A DNA stretch of 64,000 nucleotides from Rhizohabitans arisaemae (lineage in GTDB: Bacteria > Actinomycetota > Actinomycetes > Streptosporangiales > Streptosporangiaceae). Position numbers and translations under genes: made by a program. Shown here in pieces: positions 1 through 8,736 of the stretch (positions are counted from its first letter, which is position 1; each line of letters opens with the position of its first letter). The notes beneath the pieces are model-generated. The model had not been told where the DNA came from. It was given only the letters and a program-made list of their open reading frames with translations, and did not search any database. The DNA is taken from assembly GCF_025996515.1 (NCBI RefSeq), contig NZ_BLRH01000014.1, positions 358,560 through 422,559 on the forward strand, written 5' to 3'.

Positions 1-1
1 C

Positions 2-1522
2 CTGATCCTCCCTCTCGGCGCCGCGGTCTTCGCGACGTCGCTGATCGGCGCCACCCTGGTTCCCGCGGCGGCGGCCGCCCAGGGCGCACCCAAGGACCTC
101 AGAAAGGCGACGCTCGCCGGTAAGGGCGAGGCGGCCAAGGTCGTCGGTTTCTGGTCCTCGACGAAACTCAAGAAAGCCGTCAACTACGAGGAGCAGCCCA
201 CCGTCCGGGGCAAGCTCCGCATGCCACGCGCGAACAGGACGGCCGCCGACGGCAGACCCGGCTCGATCGCCCCGCAGGGCGCGGGCGGCGGTGTCGGCAG
301 GTCGGCCAACGTCAACCTGCCCAAGACGGTGGGGAAGGTCTTCTTCACCTTCGAAGGCGACAAGAACCTCTACTGGTGCTCCGCGACCTCGGTGCAGTCC
401 AGGTTCCGGAACCTGGTCGCCACCGCCGGTCACTGCGTGTACGACACCCGGAAGAATCGCTACGCCGACAATTGGGTATTTATCCCGGCTTACCACCAGG
501 GCAAAACGCCCTTCGGTCTGTATGTCGGCGCAACAGTGAACACACACCGTGATTTCGACATTTTTGAGGACTACGACTACGACTACGCGTTTGTAAATGT
601 CTATAACGGGTACCAGTTGAAGGCTCCGGCCGAGGTCGACTACAAGACCTATAAGGAATGGGTCGACAGGGGAGGCGACGCCTCGATCAAGGAGGAGGTC
701 GTCGACTTCGAGACCTACGACCGGTGGCTGCAGAAGAACGGCCGAGGCGAGGTCCGCAAGGTCGAGACCGAGGACGAGGTCGGGCCGAGCTACAAGGGTG
801 GGATCTTCGCCCCGGTCGAGGTGGACAAGTGGGCCTATGAGAAGGCCCCCGCCCTCAAGCCGGGCCAGGACCCGAACTCCGGGGACGCCGACAAGCGTCC
901 CGCCACCGGCACCCGGTGGAACACCGTGGTCGAGCACGTCACCAAGACCGAGTTCGAGGCCTACGACGGTCTCGGCTACAAGAAGGTGGACGAGGCCGGC
1001 AACTACACGATCACCCGTCACTACGTGGTGAAGTACGTGAAGCGGACGGCGAACGTGACGTACGTCGTCTTCCGCTTCCACATCGTGAAGAAGCAGGACG
1101 TCGGTCGGCTCGGGGACAACGTCGGGGGCCAGGGCTTCACCTGGAACCGGAGCGTCAAGTCCACCGTGTACGCCTTCGGCTACCCCTCCGACGCGCACCC
1201 GGACGGGAACCAGCCCTACAGCGGTCACACGATGAAGTGGTGCTACGGCACGACCGCGCCGATGCCCGCCTCGGCCAGGTACAAGCTCGAAGAGCACGTC
1301 GGCATCAAGTGCTCCTTCACCCCCGGGGCCAACGGGGGACCGCTCCTGGTCAACTACTCGGGAGCCCGCCGTACCGGCTATCTCAACGGTGTCGTCAGCA
1401 TGGCCTGGGACACCGACGGCAACCGGCGCTACGACCGCGTCTCCTCGCCGTACTTCAACGGGGAGACCTACGCGATCTACAAAGCGGCGGCGAATCTGTG
1501 GACGGGAAGCCTCGGCGGCTGA
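2..1522 (+). CDS. Trypsin-like serine protease homologue, 5' end outside window, catalytic Ser replaced by Asn
   Basis: The reading frame is open from base 2, so the ATG at 221 is internal and the true start lies before the window. The first visible residues form the hydrophobic core of a signal peptide ending in an Ala-rich cleavage region, so the protein is probably exported. About 506 residues are visible. The chymotrypsin-fold His lies in TAGHC (431-433) and the Asp in the DYDYDYAF repeat (581-583). At the Ser position the sequence reads GANGGP (Asn codon 1331-1333) where both paralogues in the window have GASGGP, so it is probably proteolytically inactive. An insert of roughly 150 residues, shared with the paralogue at 7004 but absent from that at 5450, separates the Asp and Ser regions. 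Codons between about 470 and 610 are visibly AT-richer than the rest. Confidence 0.88.
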   Translation: MILPLGAAVFATSLIGATLVPAAAAAQGAPKDLRKATLAGKGEAAKVVGFWSSTKLKKAVNYEEQPTVRGKLRMPRANRTAADGRPGSIAPQGAGGGVGRSANVNLPKTVGKVFFTFEGDKNLYWCSATSVQSRFRNLVATAGHCVYDTRKNRYADNWVFIPAYHQGKTPFGLYVGATVNTHRDFDIFEDYDYDYAFVNVYNGYQLKAPAEVDYKTYKEWVDRGGDASIKEEVVDFETYDRWLQKNGRGEVRKVETEDEVGPSYKGGIFAPVEVDKWAYEKAPALKPGQDPNSGDADKRPATGTRWNTVVEHVTKTEFEAYDGLGYKKVDEAGNYTITRHYVVKYVKRTANVTYVVFRFHIVKKQDVGRLGDNVGGQGFTWNRSVKSTVYAFGYPSDAHPDGNQPYSGHTMKWCYGTTAPMPASARYKLEEHVGIKCSFTPGANGGPLLVNYSGARRTGYLNGVVSMAWDTDGNRRYDRVSSPYFNGETYAIYKAAANLWTGSLGG

Positions 1523-1537
1523 CACGTTCCTTGACCG

Positions 1538-1568
1538 AACAGGACCCGGCGGAGTGTCGGGTCCTGTT
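1538..1568 (+). terminator. Rho-independent-type hairpin after the first protease gene
   Basis: Perfect 11-bp inverted repeat (1538-1548 and 1558-1568, arm AACAGGACCCG) with a 9-nt loop, 15 bases after the stop codon. A short T run ends the right arm. Confidence 0.75.
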
Positions 1569-1864
1569 TCGCGTTATCAGACCGATATGGCAATGGCCCG
1601 CGTAGTTTGTCCGGAAATATGAGTATTCAGAGATGTTTAGAGGGATTGGACCGTTTCAGAAATCCCAAAATACATATTCCTATGTCTATGCGATCAGATA
1701 AGGCGAAGTTAAGATTTGCTCGGATTCGGTCGCTGATCTTGGCGACCGCTTTGCTTGTCAGCCCCGCGGGGAGGGGCGTGTTCACTCCGCGCTGCCTGCT
1801 GGGCGTACACGGCTCTCCCCCGTGAGGGGCCGACCGGCCTGTGCTCCTCATCACAGGAGGTGTC
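1569..1864. other. Intergenic region upstream of the S8 protease gene
   Basis: No gene is supported here. The part around 1610-1720 is clearly AT-richer than the surroundings and probably holds the promoter, but I cannot place -35/-10 boxes with confidence. A strong Shine-Dalgarno AGGAGG (1855-1860) lies 4 nt before the GTG at 1865 and decides the start of the next gene. Confidence 0.5.
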
Positions 1865-4800
1865 GTGACCAACCAGTCCTACCTACCGGTGGACAGGCGG
1901 CGGAAGCGAGCGGCCACACTTGCCGCCGCGCTGGGAGCGTTCGTACTGATCGTTCCGACCGCCGTGTCCGCTGAACCAACCCCCTCGAATTCCTCCTCGG
2001 CCACGAGCAGGTGGCAGGCCACCGCGCTCACCGCCCCCGAGCTGGTGCAAGGGGCGAAGTCGCCGAGTGGCAAGCTCGCCAAGAGCGACACGAAGCTGCT
2101 GGAGAACAAATCCCCCGACCTGGTGAACGTCGTGGTCAAGCTGGACTACGACGCCATCGCCGCCTACAAGGGCGGGGTGAACGGCCTTGAGGCGACCAGT
2201 CCTTCGGCCACCAAGAAGAAGCTCGACCCCGACGGCGCCGCGGCCAAGAAATACGAGAAGTACATCGAAGGCGTCGAGAACGCCTTCCTTTCCGCTCTCG
2301 GCCAGCGGATCCCCGAAGCCAAGGTGGGGCAGAAGCTGCGGCTGGTCCTCGGCGGCATCAGCCTGCGCCTGCCCGGCAACAAGGCGGCCGAGCTGCTCAA
2401 GCTCCCCGGCGTCGCGGCCGTGCAGGAAGACTCCGCGGAGCGGCCCAACACCGACTCCAGCGCCGCCTTCATCGGGGCCAACACGATCTACAACCAGCTC
2501 GGGGGCAGCTCCTCCTCGGGCAAGGGCGTGATCGTCGGCATCCTGGACAGCGGTGCCTGGCCCGAGCAGGCGCAGTTCGCCGACCCGGGGAACCTCCCCG
2601 CCCCGCCGGCAAAGGCGGACGGCACCCCGCGTACCTGTGACTTCGGCGACAACCCGCTGACCCCGGCGACCGACGTCTTCGTCTGCAACAACAAGGTCAT
2701 CGGCGGACAGCCGTTCCTCGACACCTACAACATCATCGTCGGTGGCGAGGTCTTCCCCGACAGCGCCCGCGACTCCAACGGGCACGGCACCCACACCGCG
2801 ACCACCTCGGCCGGCGGCCCGGCGTCGGGCGCCAACCCGCTCGGTATCAACCGCGGCAACATCCATGGAATCGCCCCCGCCGCGCACGTCTCGATCTACA
2901 AGGTCTGCGGCCTCGAAGGCTGCTACCAGTCCGACTCCGCCGCCGCGGTGGCCCAGGCCATCCGTGACGGTGTGCGCGTCATCAACTTCTCCATCTCCGG
3001 TGGAAACGACCCCTACAGTGACCCGGTCGAGCTCGCGTTCCTCGACGCGTACGCCGCCGGCGTGTTCGTCGCGGCCTCCGCGGGCAACAGCGGACCCGGC
3101 CCGAACACCGTGGCGCACCGCAGCCCGTGGGTGACCACGGTCGCCGCGTCCACGCAGAGCCGTACCTTCCAGTCCACCATCACCCTCGCCGGTGCCGGCG
3201 GGGCGAGCGCGACGATCAAGGGTGCCTCCATCACCGCCGGTGTCGCCAGCCCGCTCCCCGTGGTGCTCGCGTCCGCACCGCCGTACAACAACGCCCTATG
3301 CACCTCCCCGGCGCCTCCGGGAATCTTCACCGGCAAGATCGTCGCATGTGAGCGCGGACCCGGCCGAGTGGTGAAGGGCTTCAACGTCAGGCAGGGCGGG
3401 GCGGCCGGCATGCTGCTCTACAACGGCACCGCCGCCGACGTCATGACGGACAACCACTGGCTGCCCACGGTCCACCTGGACAAGCCGGAAGGTGACACGC
3501 TGCGCACCTTCCTCGCGAACAACCCGGGCGCCACCGCCAAGTTCACCCAGGGCACCGCCACCACCTGGCAGGGCGACGTGATCACCACGTTCTCCTCGCG
3601 CGGCCCCGGCGGCGACTTCCTCAAGCCCGACGTGACCGCACCCGGTCTGCACATCCTGGCCGGCAACACGCCGGTCCTGGAGGACGCGGCCGGTGGCCCG
3701 CAAGGCCAGTACTACCAGGCCATCGCCGGCACCTCCATGTCCTCCCCGCACGTGGCCGGCGCCGCGGCGCTCGTCTTCGCGCTCAACCCGACGTTCACCC
3801 CGGGCCAGGTCAAGTCGGCTCTGGAGACGACGGGCAAGACCGCCGGGGTCTTCAAGCAAGACAAGGTCACCCCCGCCGACCCGTTCGACTTCGGCGGCGG
3901 CCGGATCAACCTGGGCCTGGCCGGTAAGCCCGGGGTGACCTTCGACGAGACGGCGGCGAACTTCGTGGCGTCCGCGAACGACCCACAGAACCGGATCGAC
4001 CTCAACCTGCCGTCGATCAACGCTCCGGTCATGCCCGGCGTGATCACCACGACCCGGGTGGCCAAGAACGTCGCGTCGACTCGGGTCGGTTACCGCGTCT
4101 CCGGCGTCGCACCGAGCGGCGCCTCGATCACGGTCACCCCGTCAAGCTTCAACATCGTGCCGGGTGACACCGTCGCGCTGAACATCAAGATCGATGCGGG
4201 AAGCCTGCCCGAGGGGCAGTACTTCGGTCAGATCAAGCTGGACACCGAGGGCGGCGGTCCCGACCTTCGCCTGCCCGTCGCCTTCTACCGGCAGCAGGGG
4301 ATCATACCCGTCACCCAGACCTGCGCCCCGACCACCATCGCGGTGACAACGGGCCGGTCTTCGTGCTCGGTCACGATTCAGAACAACACCCTTGCCTCGG
4401 CCCAGGTGACCTCGCGGACGGGCACCGCTCGTTCGCTGGACATCCAGGATGTCGTCGGCGCGACGCGGGATCCGCAGAACCCGTGGGGCATCGTCGCGCA
4501 GAAGACGCTGGCGGGACGGCAGCCGGACCGGCCGGTGATCGCTCCGGGTGCGAGCCCGGCGGGGTTCATTCCGCTGAGCGCTTTCGGGATCACCCCGGTG
4601 CCGATCGGTGACGAGCAGGCGCTCAACTTCACCGTGCCCAGCTACCGGTTCGCGGGACGGAACTACACCAGGATCGGCATCACGTCCAACGGGTACTCGA
4701 TCGCCGGCGGCAGTAGCGGCACCGCGGACATCGAGTACGTCCCGCAGTCGCTGCCGAACCCGACACCGCCGAACAACGTCCTCGCCCCGTTCTGGACCGA

Positions 4801-5236
4801 CCTGGACGGCTCCGATGCGCTCGGCATCTACGCCGCGACGCTCACCGACGGTGTCGACGACTGGCTGGTCATCGAGTGGCGTGTCAACGTCTACGGGACG
4901 TCGAGCCAGCGGGTCTTCCAGCAGTGGATCGGGCTCAACGGCACCGAGGACATCACCTACACCTATGACCCGGCGAACCTGCCCGCGGCTCCTCCGGCCG
5001 GCTACGGCCTGACCGTGGGTGCGGAGAACGCCGACGGTTCCGCAGGCAGCCAGATCGCCGGGCTGCCCACGCAGGACCTGCGGGTCACCAGCACGCCGGG
5101 TGCCCCTGGAGAGACGATGACCTACACCTTCAAGATCATGGGTCTCTACCTCGGTCGGTACGACGTGACCACCTCGATGTCCACCCCGCTGGTACGGGGC
5201 GACACCGTGGACGTCGATAAGATCACCGTTCAGTAA
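1865..5236 (+). CDS. Secreted S8 (subtilisin-like) serine protease with PA insert and C-terminal Fn3-like region
   Basis: Extracellular subtilase of about 1123 residues. The start is taken at GTG 1865 because of the adjacent AGGAGG; an in-frame GTG at 1841 has no such site. An N-terminal signal peptide (basic RRRKR, then a hydrophobic stretch ending VSAEP) is followed by an I9-like propeptide to about residue 200. Catalytic residues are Asp228 (GILDSG), His307 (NGHGTH) and Ser624 (GTSMSSPHVAG). A protease-associated (PA) type insert (GKIVACERGPG region) lies between His and Ser, as in plant-type subtilases. After the catalytic domain comes a Fn3-like segment and a further 300-residue C-terminal module of unknown role. 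It sits between trypsin-like paralogues, suggesting a shared role in extracellular protein degradation. Confidence 0.93.
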   Translation: MTNQSYLPVDRRRKRAATLAAALGAFVLIVPTAVSAEPTPSNSSSATSRWQATALTAPELVQGAKSPSGKLAKSDTKLLENKSPDLVNVVVKLDYDAIAAYKGGVNGLEATSPSATKKKLDPDGAAAKKYEKYIEGVENAFLSALGQRIPEAKVGQKLRLVLGGISLRLPGNKAAELLKLPGVAAVQEDSAERPNTDSSAAFIGANTIYNQLGGSSSSGKGVIVGILDSGAWPEQAQFADPGNLPAPPAKADGTPRTCDFGDNPLTPATDVFVCNNKVIGGQPFLDTYNIIVGGEVFPDSARDSNGHGTHTATTSAGGPASGANPLGINRGNIHGIAPAAHVSIYKVCGLEGCYQSDSAAAVAQAIRDGVRVINFSISGGNDPYSDPVELAFLDAYAAGVFVAASAGNSGPGPNTVAHRSPWVTTVAASTQSRTFQSTITLAGAGGASATIKGASITAGVASPLPVVLASAPPYNNALCTSPAPPGIFTGKIVACERGPGRVVKGFNVRQGGAAGMLLYNGTAADVMTDNHWLPTVHLDKPEGDTLRTFLANNPGATAKFTQGTATTWQGDVITTFSSRGPGGDFLKPDVTAPGLHILAGNTPVLEDAAGGPQGQYYQAIAGTSMSSPHVAGAAALVFALNPTFTPGQVKSALETTGKTAGVFKQDKVTPADPFDFGGGRINLGLAGKPGVTFDETAANFVASANDPQNRIDLNLPSINAPVMPGVITTTRVAKNVASTRVGYRVSGVAPSGASITVTPSSFNIVPGDTVALNIKIDAGSLPEGQYFGQIKLDTEGGGPDLRLPVAFYRQQGIIPVTQTCAPTTIAVTTGRSSCSVTIQNNTLASAQVTSRTGTARSLDIQDVVGATRDPQNPWGIVAQKTLAGRQPDRPVIAPGASPAGFIPLSAFGITPVPIGDEQALNFTVPSYRFAGRNYTRIGITSNGYSIAGGSSGTADIEYVPQSLPNPTPPNNVLAPFWTDLDGSDALGIYAATLTDGVDDWLVIEWRVNVYGTSSQRVFQQWIGLNGTEDITYTYDPANLPAAPPAGYGLTVGAENADGSAGSQIAGLPTQDLRVTSTPGAPGETMTYTFKIMGLYLGRYDVTTSMSTPLVRGDTVDVDKITVQ

Positions 5237-5247
5237 GCAGGCCACCG

Positions 5248-5278
5248 GACCCGGCCTCGCATCCGGCGAGGCCGGGTC
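5248..5278 (+). terminator. Strong hairpin terminator after the S8 protease gene
   Basis: Perfect 13-bp stem (5248-5260 / 5266-5278, arm GACCCGGCCTCGC) with a 5-nt loop, 11 bases past the stop codon. Confidence 0.85.
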
Positions 5279-5449
5279 TCGCCTTGTCGTGCACGGTTGT
5301 AACCGAGATGTCACTCTCGGTATCCGTTCCATAACGAGCTCGCGGCGATGCTCGCATTTCTGGCACCATGGCCAAGTTGATCTGGAAAAATCACCCGATA
5401 CGGTTATGGTCGGCGTAGTAGCGACCTCAGATGGCATCAGGAGTCACAG

Positions 5450-6607
5450 ATGAACCCCCGAGCACGGCGGCTCGCGCTGACCTTTGGTGGCGCACTCGCC
5501 GCCGGGGTGATCAGCATGAGTGTGGCCGTTCCGGCGGGTGCCGTCAAGATCATAAGCCCTGCGAAGCCCACTGCCAAAGCCGCGAATCCCAACATCCGCT
5601 CCGTGCCGATGGCCGCGGACGCGGCGGCGGTCAAGAAAGTCGTCGAACACTGGCGGCCCGAACGGCTCAAGCAGGCGAAGAGCTTCACCGAGTACACCCC
5701 CGCGGCCGCCACCCCGATGTCCGCGAAGCCGTTGGTCGGATCACGCGTGCCTCCCACGGCGCCGCAGCTCGATCTTCCGCGCGTCGCGGTACCTCCGGCC
5801 ACCCCGACGGCCCACGGACCCGCCGGTGGGCCGAATGTGAACCTTCCCGGCACGGTCGGCAAGGTCTTCTTCGAAGTCGACGGCAAGGAGTACTGGTGCT
5901 CCGCCACGGCGCTCTCCTCGGCGAACCGTAACCTCGTGGCGACCGCCGGGCACTGCGCCTACAACGTGCAGACCAAGCAGCCCGCGCAAAACTGGATCTT
6001 CGTCCCGGCTTACGGGGACGGCGGCACGCCGTACGGCATCTATGTCGGGCAGACCCTCAACCTGCACGCGGCGTTCGCCACGGAGAAGGACTACGACTAC
6101 GACTACGCGTTCGTCAACGTCCACTCCGGCTACAAGTGGGAGCAGGAGAAGGGCGTGACCGACGCCAAGGGGCAACCGGTCTACCGGCCGGTCTCGGTCG
6201 GCCGACTGGGGGACAACGTCGGGGGTCAGGGCTTCGACTGGAACCGGGGGAGCAAGCTCCAGGTGTACTCCTTCGGCTATCCGGCCGGATCGCACCCGAA
6301 CGGCGCGGCGCCCTTCGACGGCAGTGTGATGAAGTGGTGCCACAGCACCTCGAAGAAGATCGCACCCTCTCCTCGGTACCGGCTGGACCAGGGGGTGGGG
6401 ATCAAGTGTCCGTTCACCCCGGGCGCGAGCGGCGGGCCCTGGCTGGCCGGCTACAACAACAAGACCAGGACCGGCTATCTGGTCGGCGTGAACAGCCTCA
6501 CGTGGGACACCAACGCCGACAGCAAGTACGACCAGATCTCGTCGCCCTACTTCAACGCCGAGACGGCTGCGGTGTACAAGCACGCGGTGGGCGTCAAGAC
6601 GGGATAA
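5450..6607 (+). CDS. Secreted trypsin-like serine protease, short paralogue
   Basis: Predicted exported chymotrypsin-fold peptidase of 385 residues. ATG 5450 is preceded by AGGAG (5439-5443) at 6 nt. A signal peptide covers about residues 1-31 (MNPRARR, hydrophobic core, PAGA). A pro-region runs to about residue 130. The triad is complete: His168 (TAGHC), Asp218 (last Asp of DYDYDY before AFV) and Ser327 (GASGGPW). Two Cys flank the active-site His and two more lie near the Ser loop, fitting disulfides of a secreted protein. It lacks the long insert of its two neighbours, so it is the minimal form. It is monocistronic: a terminator lies before and after it. Confidence 0.93.
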   Translation: MNPRARRLALTFGGALAAGVISMSVAVPAGAVKIISPAKPTAKAANPNIRSVPMAADAAAVKKVVEHWRPERLKQAKSFTEYTPAAATPMSAKPLVGSRVPPTAPQLDLPRVAVPPATPTAHGPAGGPNVNLPGTVGKVFFEVDGKEYWCSATALSSANRNLVATAGHCAYNVQTKQPAQNWIFVPAYGDGGTPYGIYVGQTLNLHAAFATEKDYDYDYAFVNVHSGYKWEQEKGVTDAKGQPVYRPVSVGRLGDNVGGQGFDWNRGSKLQVYSFGYPAGSHPNGAAPFDGSVMKWCHSTSKKIAPSPRYRLDQGVGIKCPFTPGASGGPWLAGYNNKTRTGYLVGVNSLTWDTNADSKYDQISSPYFNAETAAVYKHAVGVKTG

Positions 6608-6629
6608 GATCCCCGAGTCTTTCGATCCG

Positions 6630-6652
6630 TGGCCCCGGCTCTGCCGGGGCCA
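6630..6652 (+). terminator. Hairpin terminator after the short trypsin-like gene
   Basis: Perfect 10-bp stem (6630-6639 / 6643-6652, arm TGGCCCCGGC) with loop TCT, followed by a T-containing tail. Confidence 0.82.
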
Positions 6653-7003
6653 TTCGTCGTTGTGGGGCGAGTTAGACGTGGCGGAGCCCGATTTGGACCC
6701 ACAAACTTGATGTGATCTGCGTCACACAACCTAGATCGTTTTCTGAGTCCATGATCAAAAACTTCTGACGGTGCTTGATCGGCAACAGTCATGCTGATCA
6801 GCGAAAACTTGCCCCAGAAGTCCCACAAGCCCCATGTTGTCCGGCAGGTTCGGCTTGTAACGAAGAGATCTCATGGCAGGGAAGGCTCAGGATTCGTTGC
6901 GAATCGCCTTACACGGACCAAGATCCAGCATGTATGTTCCTGGCTATCCCTTTACTGACGCATGGGACGCAAGTTCCGTTCCACGACAGCGCGAGGAGTT
7001 TCA
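6653..7003. other. Long upstream region of the third trypsin-like gene
   Basis: No gene is supported. It contains the CRP-type palindrome (6711-6726) and a short inverted repeat ATTCG-TTG-CGAAT near 6891. The GAGGAG at 6993-6998 sets the TTG start of the next gene. No confident -35/-10 pair was found. Confidence 0.45.
6711..6726. promoter_or_regulatory. Perfect CRP-type palindrome TGTGA-N6-TCACA
   Basis: The 16-mer at 6711-6726 matches the CRP consensus TGTGA-N6-TCACA in all ten conserved positions. It lies 277 bp before the TTG start at 7004. The same half-sites recur at 40476-40491. CRP-family regulators with this specificity are known in actinobacteria; binding here is inferred. Confidence 0.5.
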
Positions 7004-8593
7004 TTGAATTCCCGAGTTCGGCGCCTGGTTCTCCCCCTCGGTGGGGCTGTGGCTGCCGCCAGCATGATCGGCGCCACCCTGGCTGCCCCGGCTGTCGCCG
7101 CTGAGACTGCGGCTCCGGTTAAGAAGAAGGAGCTCGCGACTGCGGGCGAGGCCACCAAGATCGCTGGCACCTGGACTGCCTCGAAGCTGGCCTCCGCCAA
7201 GCAGTACACCGGCTTCGAGGGCACCAAGAGCAGCGGCGCCGCCAAGGTCGCCGCCGACGGCAAGCCCGGCACGATCCCCCCGATCGGCCAGGAGAAGAAG
7301 TCCCCGGTCACCTACAAGAACGTCAACGTTCCCAAGTCGGTCGGCCGTGTGTTCTTCACCGTCGGTGACCAGGCTTACTACTGCTCCGGCGCTTCGATCC
7401 AGTCGAAGTACCGCAACCTCGTCGCGACCGCCGGTCACTGTGTCTACGACACCGACGCCAACCAGCTCGTCGAGAACTGGGTCTTCATCCCGGCTTACTA
7501 CCAGGGCAAGACCCGCGGTGGCGCCGGCGAGGGCCTGGACAGCCTGTACGGTCCGTTCGGCATCTACGTCGGCAAGTCCGTGGCCGTCCACTCCGACTTC
7601 GACGTCTTCGAGGACTACGACCGCGACTACGCGTTCGTGACCGTCTTCAACGGACTCGGCCAGCACAAGCCCGTTGAGGTTTCCCCGGCTGACGCCAAGA
7701 AGTACGACGAGCAGGGTTACGACGTCACCGCGGTCGACCGCCAGATCACCAAGGCGGAGTACGAGAAGTGCATCCGCGAGGGTGGCCCCTGCAGCGTCGA
7801 CGCGAAGAACGACGCCGTTGAGGTTGGCCCGACCCACCCGGACGCCAAGGTGACGAAGAAGGAAGTCACCAAGGAGGTCTACACCCTCGCCAAGGGCGAC
7901 GGGACCACTGAGGGTGCCCTCAACCGTGGCAACGGCTACAAGCTGGGCTCTCCTGAGGTCAAGCACGTGACCCAGGCCGAGTTCGACGCGTACACCGGCC
8001 CCGGTTACAAGGAGAAGCACGCCAACGGCGACTACACCATCACCCACTACTACGTTCAGTCGTGGGTCAAGGAGTCGGACGCCAGCAAGTACTACCGGAC
8101 GCACTACTTCATCCACCCCATCTCGGATGTCGGCGCGCTCGGCAAGAACGTGGGCGGCCACGGCTTCACCTGGAACCAGCCCATCGGCACCACCTACATG
8201 GCGTGGGGCTACCCGGGTGGCTCGCACCCGGACGGCAACACCCCGTTCACCGGCAACACGCCGAAGTGGTGCTACGGCAAGGCCGCCAAGGCTCCGGTCT
8301 CCGCGAAGTACAAGGCCGAAGAGCAGATCGCGATCAAGTGCACCATGACCGCTGGCGCGTCCGGTGGTCCTTGGCTCGCCAAGTACAGCAACGGCAGCCG
8401 TCTCGGCCTGCTCAACGGTGTCTTCAGCCTCGCTTACGACGCCGATGGCAACAAGCGCTACGACACGACCACCTCGCCGTACTTCGACAGCGAGACCTAC
8501 GACGTGTACAAGGCTGCCGCCAACCTGTGGAGCGGTTCCCAGATTGCACCCAAGGTGCCGGGTTCCAACTACGACGGTGCCGGCCGGCTCTAA
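7004..8593 (+). CDS. Secreted trypsin-like serine protease, long paralogue with insert domain
   Basis: Exported chymotrypsin-fold peptidase, 529 residues. TTG 7004 is chosen because GAGGAG (6993-6998) lies 5 nt upstream and the resulting N-terminus (MNSRVRR, hydrophobic core, APAVAAE) aligns with the paralogue starting MNPRARR. The in-frame ATG at 6962 has no ribosome binding site. The triad is complete: His145 (TAGHC), Asp208 (DRDYAFV) and Ser453 (AGASGGPW). A lysine- and glutamate-rich insert of about 150 residues lies between Asp and Ser (roughly 215-375) and includes an EVGPTHPDAK segment matching EVGPSYKGG in the first paralogue. Many GCT and GGT codons set it apart from its neighbours and may reflect high expression. 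Confidence 0.92.
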   Translation: MNSRVRRLVLPLGGAVAAASMIGATLAAPAVAAETAAPVKKKELATAGEATKIAGTWTASKLASAKQYTGFEGTKSSGAAKVAADGKPGTIPPIGQEKKSPVTYKNVNVPKSVGRVFFTVGDQAYYCSGASIQSKYRNLVATAGHCVYDTDANQLVENWVFIPAYYQGKTRGGAGEGLDSLYGPFGIYVGKSVAVHSDFDVFEDYDRDYAFVTVFNGLGQHKPVEVSPADAKKYDEQGYDVTAVDRQITKAEYEKCIREGGPCSVDAKNDAVEVGPTHPDAKVTKKEVTKEVYTLAKGDGTTEGALNRGNGYKLGSPEVKHVTQAEFDAYTGPGYKEKHANGDYTITHYYVQSWVKESDASKYYRTHYFIHPISDVGALGKNVGGHGFTWNQPIGTTYMAWGYPGGSHPDGNTPFTGNTPKWCYGKAAKAPVSAKYKAEEQIAIKCTMTAGASGGPWLAKYSNGSRLGLLNGVFSLAYDADGNKRYDTTTSPYFDSETYDVYKAAANLWSGSQIAPKVPGSNYDGAGRL

Positions 8594-8621
8594 GGCTTAA
8601 CCGCCTGAACGTCGCACCAAA

Positions 8622-8651
8622 CGCAGGGCCCGGCATCTGCCGGGCCCTGCG
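8622..8651 (+). terminator. Strong hairpin terminator after the long trypsin-like gene
   Basis: Perfect 13-bp stem (8622-8634 / 8639-8651, arm CGCAGGGCCCGGC) with loop ATCT, 29 bases past the stop. Confidence 0.83.
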
Positions 8652-8665
8652 CCCTGTCTCAGGAA

Positions 8666-8685
8666 GACACCTATATATAGGTGTC
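8666..8685. repeat. Perfect 20-bp palindrome in a convergent intergenic region
   Basis: Bases 8666-8685 are fully self-complementary (half-site GACACCTATA). It lies between two hairpins in the gap between convergent genes. Its role is unknown; an operator or part of a terminator array is possible. Confidence 0.7.
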
Positions 8686-8692
8686 GACAACA

Positions 8693-8727
8693 GAGCTCCC
8701 GCCACGTGGTGTCCGAGGCGGGAGCTC
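8693..8727. terminator. Bidirectional terminator between convergent genes
   Basis: 11-bp stem (8693-8703 / 8717-8727, arm GAGCTCCCGCC) with a 13-nt loop, followed on the plus strand by TTCCTGTTTT. It ends 9 bases from the stop of the minus-strand regulator gene, so it can serve both directions. Confidence 0.7.
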
Positions 8728-8736
8728 TTCCTGTTT

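Noticed and set aside
221..1522. ATG at 221 as the start of the first protease
   Set aside because: The frame is open back to base 2 and encodes a signal peptide core and pro-region matching the paralogue at 7004, so the gene starts before the window.
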